A DNA stretch of 64,000 bases, from assembly GCF_019050325.1 (NCBI RefSeq), contig NZ_VOMB01000010.1, forward strand, positions 274,743 to 338,742. The letters are read 5' to 3'. The notes under the pieces are model-generated. The model was given only the letters and a program-made list of their open reading frames with translations, was not told the DNA's origin and did no database searches. The stretch's first letter is position 1; each line of letters starts with the position of its first letter. The position numbers and the translations under genes are program-made. Below are positions 9,656-17,670 of the stretch, piece by piece. This stretch comes from [Mycobacterium] fortunisiensis (GTDB lineage: Bacteria > Actinomycetota > Actinomycetes > Mycobacteriales > Mycobacteriaceae).

Positions 9656-9696
9656 TTGACTAATTGGTGGACCAATATAATAGTGAGTTGGGTCAT
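9656..9696. promoter_or_regulatory. Divergent promoter with palindromic operator (site 1)
   Basis: Between the P450 and SDR genes lies the near-palindrome TTGGTGGACCAA (9664-9675). On the plus strand it is preceded by TTGACT (9656-9661) and followed directly by a perfect TATAAT (9676-9681), with a short 14-base spacer. Operator and core promoter therefore coincide. The same ACCAA core next to a -10-like hexamer is seen upstream of the E1 alpha gene and of the reductase at 24.8 kb. I infer binding by the TetR protein encoded at 11921; this is not shown by sequence alone. Confidence 0.7.
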
Positions 9697-9736
9697 AATC
9701 AAGGCTCGATAAACCGGCCGGGAAAGCGAGGGAACG

Positions 9737-10525
9737 GTGCCCATAGCAGTGGTGACGGGAGCCGGCAGAGGCATCGGACGCGCGATTTCGGAACGGCTCG
9801 CGGCCGACGGGATGGACGTGGTGGCAGTCGACGTGGATGCCGCCGCCGCCGACGACGTTGCCGCCGCGATCGGCGGACGGGCCGTCGCGTGCGATGTCAC
9901 CGTCGAGGGGTCGGTGGCAGCGCTCGCGGGGGCCGTGCAGCGCCTCGGCCCCATCGATGTGCTGGTCAACAACGCCGGGATCTGGCGTTCGCACACCCTG
10001 GCCGACAGCACCGTCGACGAGGTCGACGCGGTGTTGCGGGTCAACGTGCTCGGCAGCTGGCTGGTCACCCGCGCGCTGCTCGACGCGTTCGCCCCCGGCG
10101 GCGGCGCGATCGTCAACCTGACCTCGGTGCTGGCCGAACTCGGGGGAGCCGGGCGCGGGATCTATCCGGCCTCGAAGGCCGCGCTCGTCGCGCTCACCAA
10201 ACAGATGGCGACCGAGTACGCCCCGCGCGGCATCCGGGTCAACGCCGTCGGCCCCGGCCTGGTCCTCACCGACGGCACCGCCGGTGAGTTCGCCGACCCC
10301 GGACTGCGGGCGGCCGTCGGCGAGTCGATGCCGTTGGGGCGGCTCGGTGAACCCGCCGATGTCGCGGCCGCGGTGGCCTTCCTGGCGTCGGAACAGGCCG
10401 GCTACATCACCGGTCAGGTGCTCTACGTCGACGGCGGATGGGGCATCAACGGATCGGCCTTCATCGGTACCGCCGTGCAGAACTACATCGCGGGACTGAC
10501 CGCGGTGGCAGAGGAGGCAGTGTGA
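9737..10525 (+). CDS. Short-chain dehydrogenase/reductase (SDR)
   Basis: 262-residue classical SDR. TGxxxGIG cofactor motif at residues 7-14, an acidic Asp32 at the end of the second strand (suggesting NAD rather than NADP), NNAG at 78-81 and catalytic Ser130, Tyr143 and Lys147. It begins with GTG at 9737, about 50 bases behind the TATAAT box. It probably oxidises a hydroxyl group produced by the P450 or Rieske enzyme. First gene of the plus-strand operon; its stop overlaps the next start. Confidence 0.92.
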   Translation: MPIAVVTGAGRGIGRAISERLAADGMDVVAVDVDAAAADDVAAAIGGRAVACDVTVEGSVAALAGAVQRLGPIDVLVNNAGIWRSHTLADSTVDEVDAVLRVNVLGSWLVTRALLDAFAPGGGAIVNLTSVLAELGGAGRGIYPASKAALVALTKQMATEYAPRGIRVNAVGPGLVLTDGTAGEFADPGLRAAVGESMPLGRLGEPADVAAAVAFLASEQAGYITGQVLYVDGGWGINGSAFIGTAVQNYIAGLTAVAEEAV

Positions 10526-11931
10526 CCCGGGCGAGCGACAGAACTGACAGTGGGCTGAGCAAGCCGGGGGAGGCCCGGTCCGTGGGGCCGACGGTACAGA
10601 GCCTGCTCGCCGACGACACCCGGGAGGTGCCGCCGCCGCTGCTGGAAGAGTCCTATGAATTTCTCGGCTCGGCCGACATCGACAAGGACCGCTACCTCAC
10701 CCCGGAATTCCACCAGCTCGAGGTGGAACGGATGTGGAAGAAGGTGTGGCAGTTCGCCTGCCGCGAGGAGGATATCCCCGAGCCCGGCGATTACCACGTC
10801 TACGACCTGGCCGACATGTCGTTGATCGTGGTACGCACCGCGGCCGGCGAGATCAAGGCGTTCCACAATTCCTGCCTGCACCGCGGTACCCGGTTGTGCG
10901 ACGACGCCGGCCGGGCGAACCAGCTGCGCTGCCCGTTCCACGGGTTCACCTGGAGCCTGGAGGGAGCGCTCACCGATGTGCCGGGGCGCTGGGATTTCCC
11001 GCATCTCGACGATGCGACATTCGCCCTGCCGCAGGCGCAGACCGGGGTGTGGGCCGGGTTCGTCTTCGTCAACCCCGATCCCGCCGCCGGTCCGCTGTCG
11101 GATTACCTGGGCGACCTGGAAAAGCATTTCGCGCCGTTCAAACTGCAGGACCGATTCAAGGCGATCCACGTCGCCAAGGTCATCGACTGCAACTGGAAGG
11201 TCGGGATGGAGGCCTTCCTGGAGTCCTACCACGTGATCGCCACCCACCCGCAGCTCCTCGAATACCTCGGCGACGACAACACCCAGTACGACATCTACAC
11301 CCGCTCGGACGGTCTGCCCGGGTTCAACCGGATGATCACGCCGCAGGCCACCAGCAGCCCGCACCTGGAACCGTTGGAACCACAGGACGTGCTCGACGCG
11401 ATGTTCCGGGATTTCTTCCCCGAGGGGGTGGGGGCGTTCGAGGTGCCCGACGGGCAGTCGGCCCGGCCCATCGTGGCCGCGGCGATGCGGGAGAACCTGG
11501 CCCAGACCACCGGGGCGGATCTCTCGGGGACCAGCGATTCGGAGATCCTGGACGCGATCCAGTATTTCGTGTTCCCGAACATGGTTCCGTGGGCCGGTGT
11601 CGGCGCTCCGCTGACCTATCGGTTCCGGCCGTACGGCAACGATCCGAACCGGTGCATCTTCGACATCCTGATGCTGATCCCGCTCCCGGCGGGCGTGCCC
11701 AAACCCAAGACGGCGCCGCCACATTGGCTCGGAGCCGACGAGGATTACAGCGCCGCGCCCGAGTTGGGCGGCTTGTGTGCGGTGTTCAACCAGGACCTGG
11801 CGAACCTGCCCCGGGTGCAGCGCGGACTGCGATCGATGACCAAACCCGGTGTGACACTGGCCAATTACCAGGAAGTCCGGATACGGCAGTTCCACCAGGA
11901 CCTGGATCGGTACGTGTCCGGTGACGACTGA
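10522..11931 (+). CDS. Rieske non-haem iron oxygenase, alpha subunit
   Basis: 469 residues. Rieske centre ligands are Cys118, His120, Cys137 and His140 (CLH...CPFHGF); the mononuclear iron region shows Asn224, His237 and His242 ('ESYHVIATHP'). Start is GTG at 10522, overlapping the SDR stop and preceded by GAGGAGG. It resembles aromatic-ring-hydroxylating oxygenase alpha subunits, but no beta subunit is nearby. Electrons could come from the [2Fe-2S] ferredoxin at 21.4 kb; no dedicated reductase is in the cluster. It would hydroxylate or demethylate a ring or alkyl substrate; the substrate is unknown. Confidence 0.92.
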   Translation: MTRASDRTDSGLSKPGEARSVGPTVQSLLADDTREVPPPLLEESYEFLGSADIDKDRYLTPEFHQLEVERMWKKVWQFACREEDIPEPGDYHVYDLADMSLIVVRTAAGEIKAFHNSCLHRGTRLCDDAGRANQLRCPFHGFTWSLEGALTDVPGRWDFPHLDDATFALPQAQTGVWAGFVFVNPDPAAGPLSDYLGDLEKHFAPFKLQDRFKAIHVAKVIDCNWKVGMEAFLESYHVIATHPQLLEYLGDDNTQYDIYTRSDGLPGFNRMITPQATSSPHLEPLEPQDVLDAMFRDFFPEGVGAFEVPDGQSARPIVAAAMRENLAQTTGADLSGTSDSEILDAIQYFVFPNMVPWAGVGAPLTYRFRPYGNDPNRCIFDILMLIPLPAGVPKPKTAPPHWLGADEDYSAAPELGGLCAVFNQDLANLPRVQRGLRSMTKPGVTLANYQEVRIRQFHQDLDRYVSGDD

Positions 11932-12613
11932 ACTGCCACTGGGCGCCCCGCCGGAGGCCGAGCTGCGCGATGATGGGCCGATGAGCGAGGTCACCACCGC
12001 CAGATCGGGTCCGGGCCGGCCGGCAGGCACCGACAGCGTCGACACCCGGCAGCGGGTGCTCGACGCCGCCTGCCGATGTTTCGCGCAGCACGGCTACGGG
12101 CCCGCCACCAACAACCTGATCGCGGAGATGGCCGGGGTCACCGCGGGTTCGCTGCACTACCACTTCGGTTCCAAGAGCAAGCTCTTCGAGGCCGTGTGTG
12201 ACTACGTGTACGGCAAGATCGTCGCGCGGTCCGTGGAGGCGTTGGCCGGTCCGCACTCGGTGCGCGGCCTGTTGCGGGCCGTGCTGGCCGAATCGATGCG
12301 GATCAACCACGAGTCGCCGGAGCTGGCCGGATTCGTGGCCACCGCGCCGATCGACGCCCGTCGTCACACCGAGCTGTCCGAGGCCTTCACCAAGCAGGCC
12401 GAGGCCATGACGACGACGTTGTCGAAGGCGGTCAGTTCGGGTCAGCGGGCCGGACTGATCCCGCAGGAACTGGATCCGGTCGCCGTCGCGGGCATGATCA
12501 GTGCGATCGTCGATGGCTTCGCCCACGCCGCGGCCAACACCGACGTCGCGGTCATGGACTCGATGAACCAGCTGTTCGGCAGATTGCTCCTCGAACCTGA
12601 CGGCGCGCCGTAG
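11921..12613 (+). CDS. TetR family transcriptional regulator
   Basis: 230 residues with a TetR helix-turn-helix at about residues 43-90 ('TNNLIAEMAGVTAGSLHYHFGSK'-like region) and a divergent ligand-binding C-terminus. GTG at 11921 overlaps the Rieske gene by 11 bases; an ATG at 11981 is an alternative that would drop 20 residues without touching the DNA-binding domain. Placed in the middle of the catabolic operon, it is the natural candidate for reading the ACCAA palindromes at 9.66, 15.64 and 24.86 kb. That link is inference. Confidence 0.9.
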   Translation: MTTELPLGAPPEAELRDDGPMSEVTTARSGPGRPAGTDSVDTRQRVLDAACRCFAQHGYGPATNNLIAEMAGVTAGSLHYHFGSKSKLFEAVCDYVYGKIVARSVEALAGPHSVRGLLRAVLAESMRINHESPELAGFVATAPIDARRHTELSEAFTKQAEAMTTTLSKAVSSGQRAGLIPQELDPVAVAGMISAIVDGFAHAAANTDVAVMDSMNQLFGRLLLEPDGAP

Positions 12614-12616
12614 TCG

Positions 12617-13999
12617 ATGCTGACCACGCCCGTACCCGACTGCGCGGCCACCGTCGCCCGGCTGCGCGAGACCTTCGACACCGGGCGAACGCTGGACCTG
12701 ACCTGGCGCCGGGCCCAGTTGCGGGCACTCGCGGCGATGCTGACCGACAATGGTGACGCCATCGTGGACGCGGTGGCGGCCGACCTGCGCCGCCCACCGT
12801 TCGAGACCTGGCTCGCCGAGATCATCGCGACCGTGAACGAGGCCCGCCACGCCGCGCGCAACGTGGGCCGCTGGACCAGGCGCCGCCACCGGCGCCTCGA
12901 GTGGACCCAGCTGCCCGGCCGGGCCTGGATCCACTACGAGCCCTACGGCACGGTGCTCGTCGTCGGTCCGTGGAATGTCCCGTTCCAACTCACCCTGACG
13001 CCGGCAATCGGGGCGATCGCCGCCGGAAACACCTTGGTGCTCAAGCCATCCGAGCTCGCACCTGCTTCCTCGGGATTGCTGGCCGAGCTGGTGTCGCGCT
13101 ATCTCGATGCCGATGCGGTGGCCGTCGTCGAGGGCGACGGCGTCGTCACCCAGGAGCTGATCACCCAGGGTCTCGACCGGGTGCTGTTCACCGGTGGCAC
13201 CGCGATCGGGCACAAGATCATGGCGGCCGCGGCCGATCACCTGACCCCGGTCACGTTGGAGCTGGGCGGTAAGAGCCCGGTGATCATCGCCGAGGACGCC
13301 GATCTCACGACGGCCGCGCGCCGGATCGCCTGGATCAAACTGATGAACTCCGGCCAGATCTGCATCGCCCCGGACTATGTCCTGGTCCACGCCCGGGTGC
13401 GGGACCGGTTCGTGGCCGAGATCCGCACGGCCATCGCGGATTTCCGGCGCGGGCAGCGGAACGGGTTGCCGATCGTCAACGAGCGGCAGTTCGCCCGGTT
13501 GGCGGGGGCACTGGCCGCCACCGCCGGCGACGTCGTGACGGGTGGCGGGGCCGATGCCGAGCGACTGGAGATCGCGCCCACGGTGATCGTCGACCCCGAC
13601 GCCGACGAACCCCTGATGACCGAGGAGATCTTCGGCCCGGTGCTGCCGGTGCTGACCGTCGAATCCGTCGAGCAGGCGATCGAGTTCGTCCGGCAGCGAC
13701 CCAAACCCCTTGCCGCATATCTGTTCACCGCATCGTCGGCGACGCGTGAGCAAGTGGTGCGCCGGGTTTCGGCCGGCGGCATCGTGGTCAACCAGCTGCT
13801 ACTGCAGGTGGCGACCGCGAAGATGCCCTTCGGTGGGGTCGGGCCGTCGGGGATGGGCGCCTACCACGGCAGGTTCGGGTTCGAGGAGTTCAGTCACCGT
13901 AAAACGGTGCTGACCAAGCCAACTCGCCCGGATCTCACGGCGATGTTCTATCCGCCTTATGCGGACAAGAGATTACGGATGTTGCGCCGTCTGGTGTGA
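12617..13999 (+). CDS. Aldehyde dehydrogenase (class 3-like)
   Basis: 460-residue NAD(P)-dependent aldehyde dehydrogenase. Catalytic Glu215 (ELGGK) and Cys249 (GQICIAPDY), oxyanion Asn120 (GPWN). Length and C-terminus fit the shorter ALDH3 type, which often oxidises long-chain or aromatic aldehydes. It starts 3 bases after the TetR stop. In this setting it would oxidise an aldehyde released by the dioxygenase encoded next to it. Confidence 0.92.
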   Translation: MLTTPVPDCAATVARLRETFDTGRTLDLTWRRAQLRALAAMLTDNGDAIVDAVAADLRRPPFETWLAEIIATVNEARHAARNVGRWTRRRHRRLEWTQLPGRAWIHYEPYGTVLVVGPWNVPFQLTLTPAIGAIAAGNTLVLKPSELAPASSGLLAELVSRYLDADAVAVVEGDGVVTQELITQGLDRVLFTGGTAIGHKIMAAAADHLTPVTLELGGKSPVIIAEDADLTTAARRIAWIKLMNSGQICIAPDYVLVHARVRDRFVAEIRTAIADFRRGQRNGLPIVNERQFARLAGALAATAGDVVTGGGADAERLEIAPTVIVDPDADEPLMTEEIFGPVLPVLTVESVEQAIEFVRQRPKPLAAYLFTASSATREQVVRRVSAGGIVVNQLLLQVATAKMPFGGVGPSGMGAYHGRFGFEEFSHRKTVLTKPTRPDLTAMFYPPYADKRLRMLRRLV

Positions 14000-14033
14000 C
14001 ACCTGTCAGCCCTCGACGAACCCTGGAGAACCC

Positions 14034-15503
14034 ATGGATACCAGCCTTGTTCTGGACAGCCCGTTTCTGACCGGCCACCACCAGCCCAACCGGATGGAGG
14101 TCGACGCCCCCGATCTGGTGATCCGCGGGCGGCTGCCGGAGGACCTGGCCGGGGTGTTCTACCGCAACGGCGCCGAGCCGCTGTACCCGCCGACCGACGA
14201 GGACTACCACTGGTTCGACGGCGACGGCATGGTCTACGGGTTCTTCATCGAGAACGGCCGGGTGTCGATGCGCAACCGGTGGGTGCGCACCGACAAGTTC
14301 CTGCTCGAGCAGGGGCAGGGGCGCCGGCTGTTCGGTGTGCTGGGCAACCCGATGACCACGGACCCGTCCACCGAGGGCACCCGCTACAACACTGCCAACA
14401 CCAACGTGATCATCCACGGTGGCAAGCTGCTGGCGCTGATGGAGGGCGCGCCGCCGGTGGCCCTGGAGCCACGCACACTGGACACCCTGGGCGAGGAGAC
14501 CTACGGCGGCCTGATCACCACGACCTTCTCGGCGCATCCCAAGGTGGATCACGCGACCGGCGAGCTGATCAACATCGGCAACGCGGTGCACGGCCTGGGT
14601 GGGGATCCGGTGATCCGTTACGACGTCCTCGATTTCGACGGTGTACCGGTGGTCACCGAGTTGATCCCGGTGCCGCACATGACGATGCTGCACACCTTCT
14701 TCGTCACCGAGAACTGGGTGGTGTTCCCGGTGATGCCGCTGGAACTGAGCCTGCAGCGAGCCATGCGCGGTGGGCCGATGACGGCCTGGGTGCCGGGCCG
14801 GCCGAGCAAGCTCGGGTTGATGCCGCGGCGGGGGACCGCGGCCGACGTGCGCTGGATCGAGGTGGAGCCGCGGCACATGCTGCACGAGGCCAACGTGTGG
14901 GAGGACGCGCAGGGCCGGATCGTCGCCGACGTGGCGGCCGCCGAGGGCACCGCGCTGTTTCCCGATGTCGACGGCAACCGCGCCAGTCATGCCGAAACCC
15001 AGCAGAGCCTGCGCCGCTGGACGATTGACCCGAAGGCGCCGACGGACACCCTCAACGAAGAGATCCTCAACGACCGCGACATCCAGTTCCCGCGTCCCGA
15101 CGACCGGTTGATGGCCCGGCGTAGCCGCCACGCTTTCGCAAACAGCAATCTGAACTCGCGTGACGGCCGGGTTGACGGCATGGATTCGGCGCTGCGGGTG
15201 GACACCGTGACCGGGGCCGAGGACCTGTACCACTTCGGTGCCGGGACCGCGGCCGGGGAGTTGATTTTCGCGCCGCGAGTCGGCAGTGCCGGTGAACTCG
15301 ACGGCTACGCATTGACTTTGGTGCACCGGGCCGGCGCCGCGGAAAGCGAGCTCGTGGTCTTCGATGCCGCCGACATCGCCGGCGGGCCGATCGCGAGGGC
15401 GGTCATCCCGTTCCGCGTTCCCAGCGGGTTCCACTGCAGCTACTACAGCGTGGACAGCCCGCTGTACCAGCAGGCGTTCGTTTCCCGCCGAGCAGACGCA
15501 TAG
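14034..15503 (+). CDS. Carotenoid oxygenase family dioxygenase
   Basis: 489 residues with the four-histidine iron site of the carotenoid/stilbene cleavage family: His168 (FSAHPK), His220 (PHMTMLH), His284 (HMLHEANVWE) and His467 (GFHCSY). The family cleaves C=C bonds of carotenoids, apocarotenoids, stilbenes or phenylpropenes to two carbonyl products without a reductant. Start is ATG at 14034 with GGAGA upstream. An aldehyde dehydrogenase sits directly before it, consistent with oxidation of a released aldehyde. Fourth metabolic enzyme of the SDR operon and its last gene. Confidence 0.9.
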   Translation: MDTSLVLDSPFLTGHHQPNRMEVDAPDLVIRGRLPEDLAGVFYRNGAEPLYPPTDEDYHWFDGDGMVYGFFIENGRVSMRNRWVRTDKFLLEQGQGRRLFGVLGNPMTTDPSTEGTRYNTANTNVIIHGGKLLALMEGAPPVALEPRTLDTLGEETYGGLITTTFSAHPKVDHATGELINIGNAVHGLGGDPVIRYDVLDFDGVPVVTELIPVPHMTMLHTFFVTENWVVFPVMPLELSLQRAMRGGPMTAWVPGRPSKLGLMPRRGTAADVRWIEVEPRHMLHEANVWEDAQGRIVADVAAAEGTALFPDVDGNRASHAETQQSLRRWTIDPKAPTDTLNEEILNDRDIQFPRPDDRLMARRSRHAFANSNLNSRDGRVDGMDSALRVDTVTGAEDLYHFGAGTAAGELIFAPRVGSAGELDGYALTLVHRAGAAESELVVFDAADIAGGPIARAVIPFRVPSGFHCSYYSVDSPLYQQAFVSRRADA

Positions 15504-15572
15504 GTACCCGGGTAACGACCGCCTGAATCCAAGGACGTTACGGGGTACCGCAGCGTCTGCTCGGCGGGGAAA
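15481..15572 (+). terminator. Long imperfect inverted repeat, probable terminator
   Basis: Left arm 15481-15517 (starting TTTCCCGCCGAGCAGACGC) and right arm 15536-15572 (ending GCGTCTGCTCGGCGGGGAAA) are reverse complements over about 37 bases with two small bulges and a few mismatches, separated by 18 bases. The left arm includes the last six codons and the stop of the dioxygenase gene. No T-run follows, as is common in mycobacteria. It separates two operons, so termination is the likely role; a dispersed repeat is the alternative. Confidence 0.7.
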
Positions 15573-15592
15573 TTGGGCCCACAAAACCGTCG

Positions 15593-15657
15593 TTGACATC
15601 GAGAAGTGATCTCTGTTACTAATTAATTATCTGACCGACCAATAGTATGGGGAGCTG
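15593..15657 (+). promoter_or_regulatory. Promoter region with ACCAA motif (site 2)
   Basis: A consensus TTGACA (15593-15598) is followed 18 bases later by TACTAA (15617-15622). Further on, GACCGACCAA (15633-15642) is followed directly by TAGTAT (15643-15648), the same arrangement as at sites 1 and 3, only 10 bases before the ATG. The left half of the palindrome is poorly kept here. Ribosome site GGGGAG at 15649-15654. Two alternative promoters are possible; the second would give a nearly leaderless message. Confidence 0.5.
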
Positions 15658-16641
15658 ATGACGTCAACGGCACACATCGGCCTCGGGGTCACCGAGCTGA
15701 CGCAGATCTTCACCACCGCCACGCGGATCAAGGTGTGCGACGAGAAATTCCGTTCACTGATCCTGACCGGCCAGGTCAGCGCCCAGTACTACTCACCGCG
15801 CGGCCAGGAGATCGTGTCCTCGTCGATCGGCGCGCTGCTGCGGCCGGACGACTATCTGGTCACCACGTACCGCGGCCTGCACGACCAGCTGGCCAAGGGC
15901 GTGCCGATGCGAGAGCTGTGGGCCGAGTTCTTCGGTAAGGCCACCGGCACCTGTAAGGGCAAGGGCGGCCCGATGCACATCACCCACCCCGACTCCGGGC
16001 TGATGGTCACCACCGGCATTGTCGGCAGCGGGCTGCCCATCGCCAACGGTTTGGCACTGGCCGCTCAACTCCAGGGCGGGGACCGGGTCACGGTGGTCAA
16101 CTTCGGTGACGGAGCGACCAACATCGGCGCGTTCCACGAGGCCTGCAACCTGGCCTCGCTGTGGAAGCTGCCGGTGGTGTTCTGTTGCCACAACAACCGC
16201 TACGCCGAGCACACGTCCTTCGAGGACGGCACCAGTGTGGACCGGGTGGCCGACCGTGCGGCGTCCTACAAGATGCCCGGCGTGCGGGTCGACGGCAACG
16301 ACCCGGTGGCGATGTACGGCGCGGCGCGCACCGCGATTGAGCGGGCCCGCGCCGGTGAGGGCCCAACCCTGTTGGAGGCCATGACTTTCCGGTTCTACGG
16401 TCACCAGATGTCCGACCAGAACGAGTATATGAAGCCCGGCGAACTCGACGCCGAACGCGCCGCCGACCCGGTGCTTCGGTTGCGGGCCAGGGTGATCGAG
16501 GACCGGGTGCTGACCGAGACCGAGGTGGAGGCCATCGAGGCGCAGGCGAAAGCCGAGGTGGCCGACGCCTTCGAGTTCGCCGAATCCAGCCCGGTTCCCG
16601 AACTTTCCGAACTGTTGACCGATGTCTACGAAGGGGTCTGA
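15658..16641 (+). CDS. TPP-dependent dehydrogenase E1, alpha subunit (acetoin/pyruvate type)
   Basis: 327-residue E1 alpha subunit. The thiamine-diphosphate motif runs from GDG (150-152) to NN (179-180). Closest in type to acetoin and branched/pyruvate dehydrogenase alpha subunits. The complex decarboxylates a 2-oxo acid or cleaves an alpha-diketone and passes the acyl group to a lipoyl domain. It is the first gene of the second plus-strand operon, followed by the beta subunit; a lone lipoyl protein is at the operon end but no full E2 or E3 is present. Confidence 0.9.
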   Translation: MTSTAHIGLGVTELTQIFTTATRIKVCDEKFRSLILTGQVSAQYYSPRGQEIVSSSIGALLRPDDYLVTTYRGLHDQLAKGVPMRELWAEFFGKATGTCKGKGGPMHITHPDSGLMVTTGIVGSGLPIANGLALAAQLQGGDRVTVVNFGDGATNIGAFHEACNLASLWKLPVVFCCHNNRYAEHTSFEDGTSVDRVADRAASYKMPGVRVDGNDPVAMYGAARTAIERARAGEGPTLLEAMTFRFYGHQMSDQNEYMKPGELDAERAADPVLRLRARVIEDRVLTETEVEAIEAQAKAEVADAFEFAESSPVPELSELLTDVYEGV

Positions 16642-16642
16642 G

Positions 16643-17665
16643 GTGAGTCAAGAGACCGTCCCGATGCTCGGGTTCCAGGCCCTCGGCAGTGCGCTCGACG
16701 ACGCGCTGTCCCGCGACCCGTCGGTGATCCTGCTCGGCGAGGACATCGCCGATCCCAGCGGCGGCGTGTTCAAGGTGTCCGCCGGGTTGTCCACCAAGTA
16801 CGGCACCGACCGGGTGCGCGCCACCCCGATCAGCGAGCAGGCCATCGTCGGTGCCGCGGTGGGCGCCGCGATCGCGGGCATGAAGCCGGTGGCCGAGATC
16901 ATGCTGATGGACTTCCTGGCCGTGTGCCTGGACCAGGTGTCCAACCATGCCGCCAAGCTGCGCTACATGTCCGGTGGGCAGACCGCCGTACCGCTGACCA
17001 TCCGGTGTGCGGCGGGTGCCGGGATGCAGTTCGGCGCACAGCATTCCGAGATGCTCGAGGCCTGGCTCACTCACGTCCCCGGTCTCAAAGTGGTGGTGCC
17101 GAGCAATCCGGCAGATGCCAAGGGGCTGCTCACGGCGGCGATCTTCGATCCCGACCCGGTCGTGGTCGTCGAGCAGAGCCTGCTGTATTTCGCTCCGCCG
17201 CAGCCGGTTCCGGTCGGCCACCACGTGGTGCCGCTGGGCTCGGCGGCGACCGTCCGGCCTGGCGACGACATCACCCTGATCAGCTACGGCAGGCAGGTGC
17301 ACACTGCGCTGGCCGCCGCCGAGGAACTCGCCCAGCAGTCGATCGACGCCGAGGTGATCGACCTGCGTTCGCTGGTACCGCTCGACGAGCGCACCGTGCT
17401 GGAATCGGTGGCCCGCACCCGCCACGCCGTGGTGATCCACGAAGCGGTGCGTCGCGGCGGATTCGGTGCCGAGCTCGCCGCCCTGATCACCGAGAACCTG
17501 TTCGACGAACTCGGGGCACCGGTGGCGCGGGTGACCGGCCCGGACACGCCGATCCCGTTCGCGAAGGTGCTGGAGGACGCGTTCGTGCCCGGTCAGGACG
17601 CCATCGTGGCGGCGGCCACCCAGGCGGTATCCCGGTCGCGGGCCACTGCGGGATCGAACGGCTGA
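16643..17665 (+). CDS. TPP-dependent dehydrogenase E1, beta subunit
   Basis: 340-residue transketolase-like E1 beta subunit with Glu33 in LLGEDIADPSGGVFK, the glutamate that activates thiamine, and the C-terminal transketolase domain. I take GTG at 16643, one base after the alpha stop, preceded by AAGGGG at 16631-16636; an ATG at 16622 lacks a ribosome site. Forms the alpha2beta2 E1 with the preceding gene. Confidence 0.9.
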   Translation: MSQETVPMLGFQALGSALDDALSRDPSVILLGEDIADPSGGVFKVSAGLSTKYGTDRVRATPISEQAIVGAAVGAAIAGMKPVAEIMLMDFLAVCLDQVSNHAAKLRYMSGGQTAVPLTIRCAAGAGMQFGAQHSEMLEAWLTHVPGLKVVVPSNPADAKGLLTAAIFDPDPVVVVEQSLLYFAPPQPVPVGHHVVPLGSAATVRPGDDITLISYGRQVHTALAAAEELAQQSIDAEVIDLRSLVPLDERTVLESVARTRHAVVIHEAVRRGGFGAELAALITENLFDELGAPVARVTGPDTPIPFAKVLEDAFVPGQDAIVAAATQAVSRSRATAGSNG

Positions 17666-17670
17666 CGTTC

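Noticed and set aside
9604..9696. ATG at 9696 as start of the P450
   Set aside because: It would put the palindromic operator in the coding region and has no ribosome site; the TTG at 9603 has GGAGA at proper distance.
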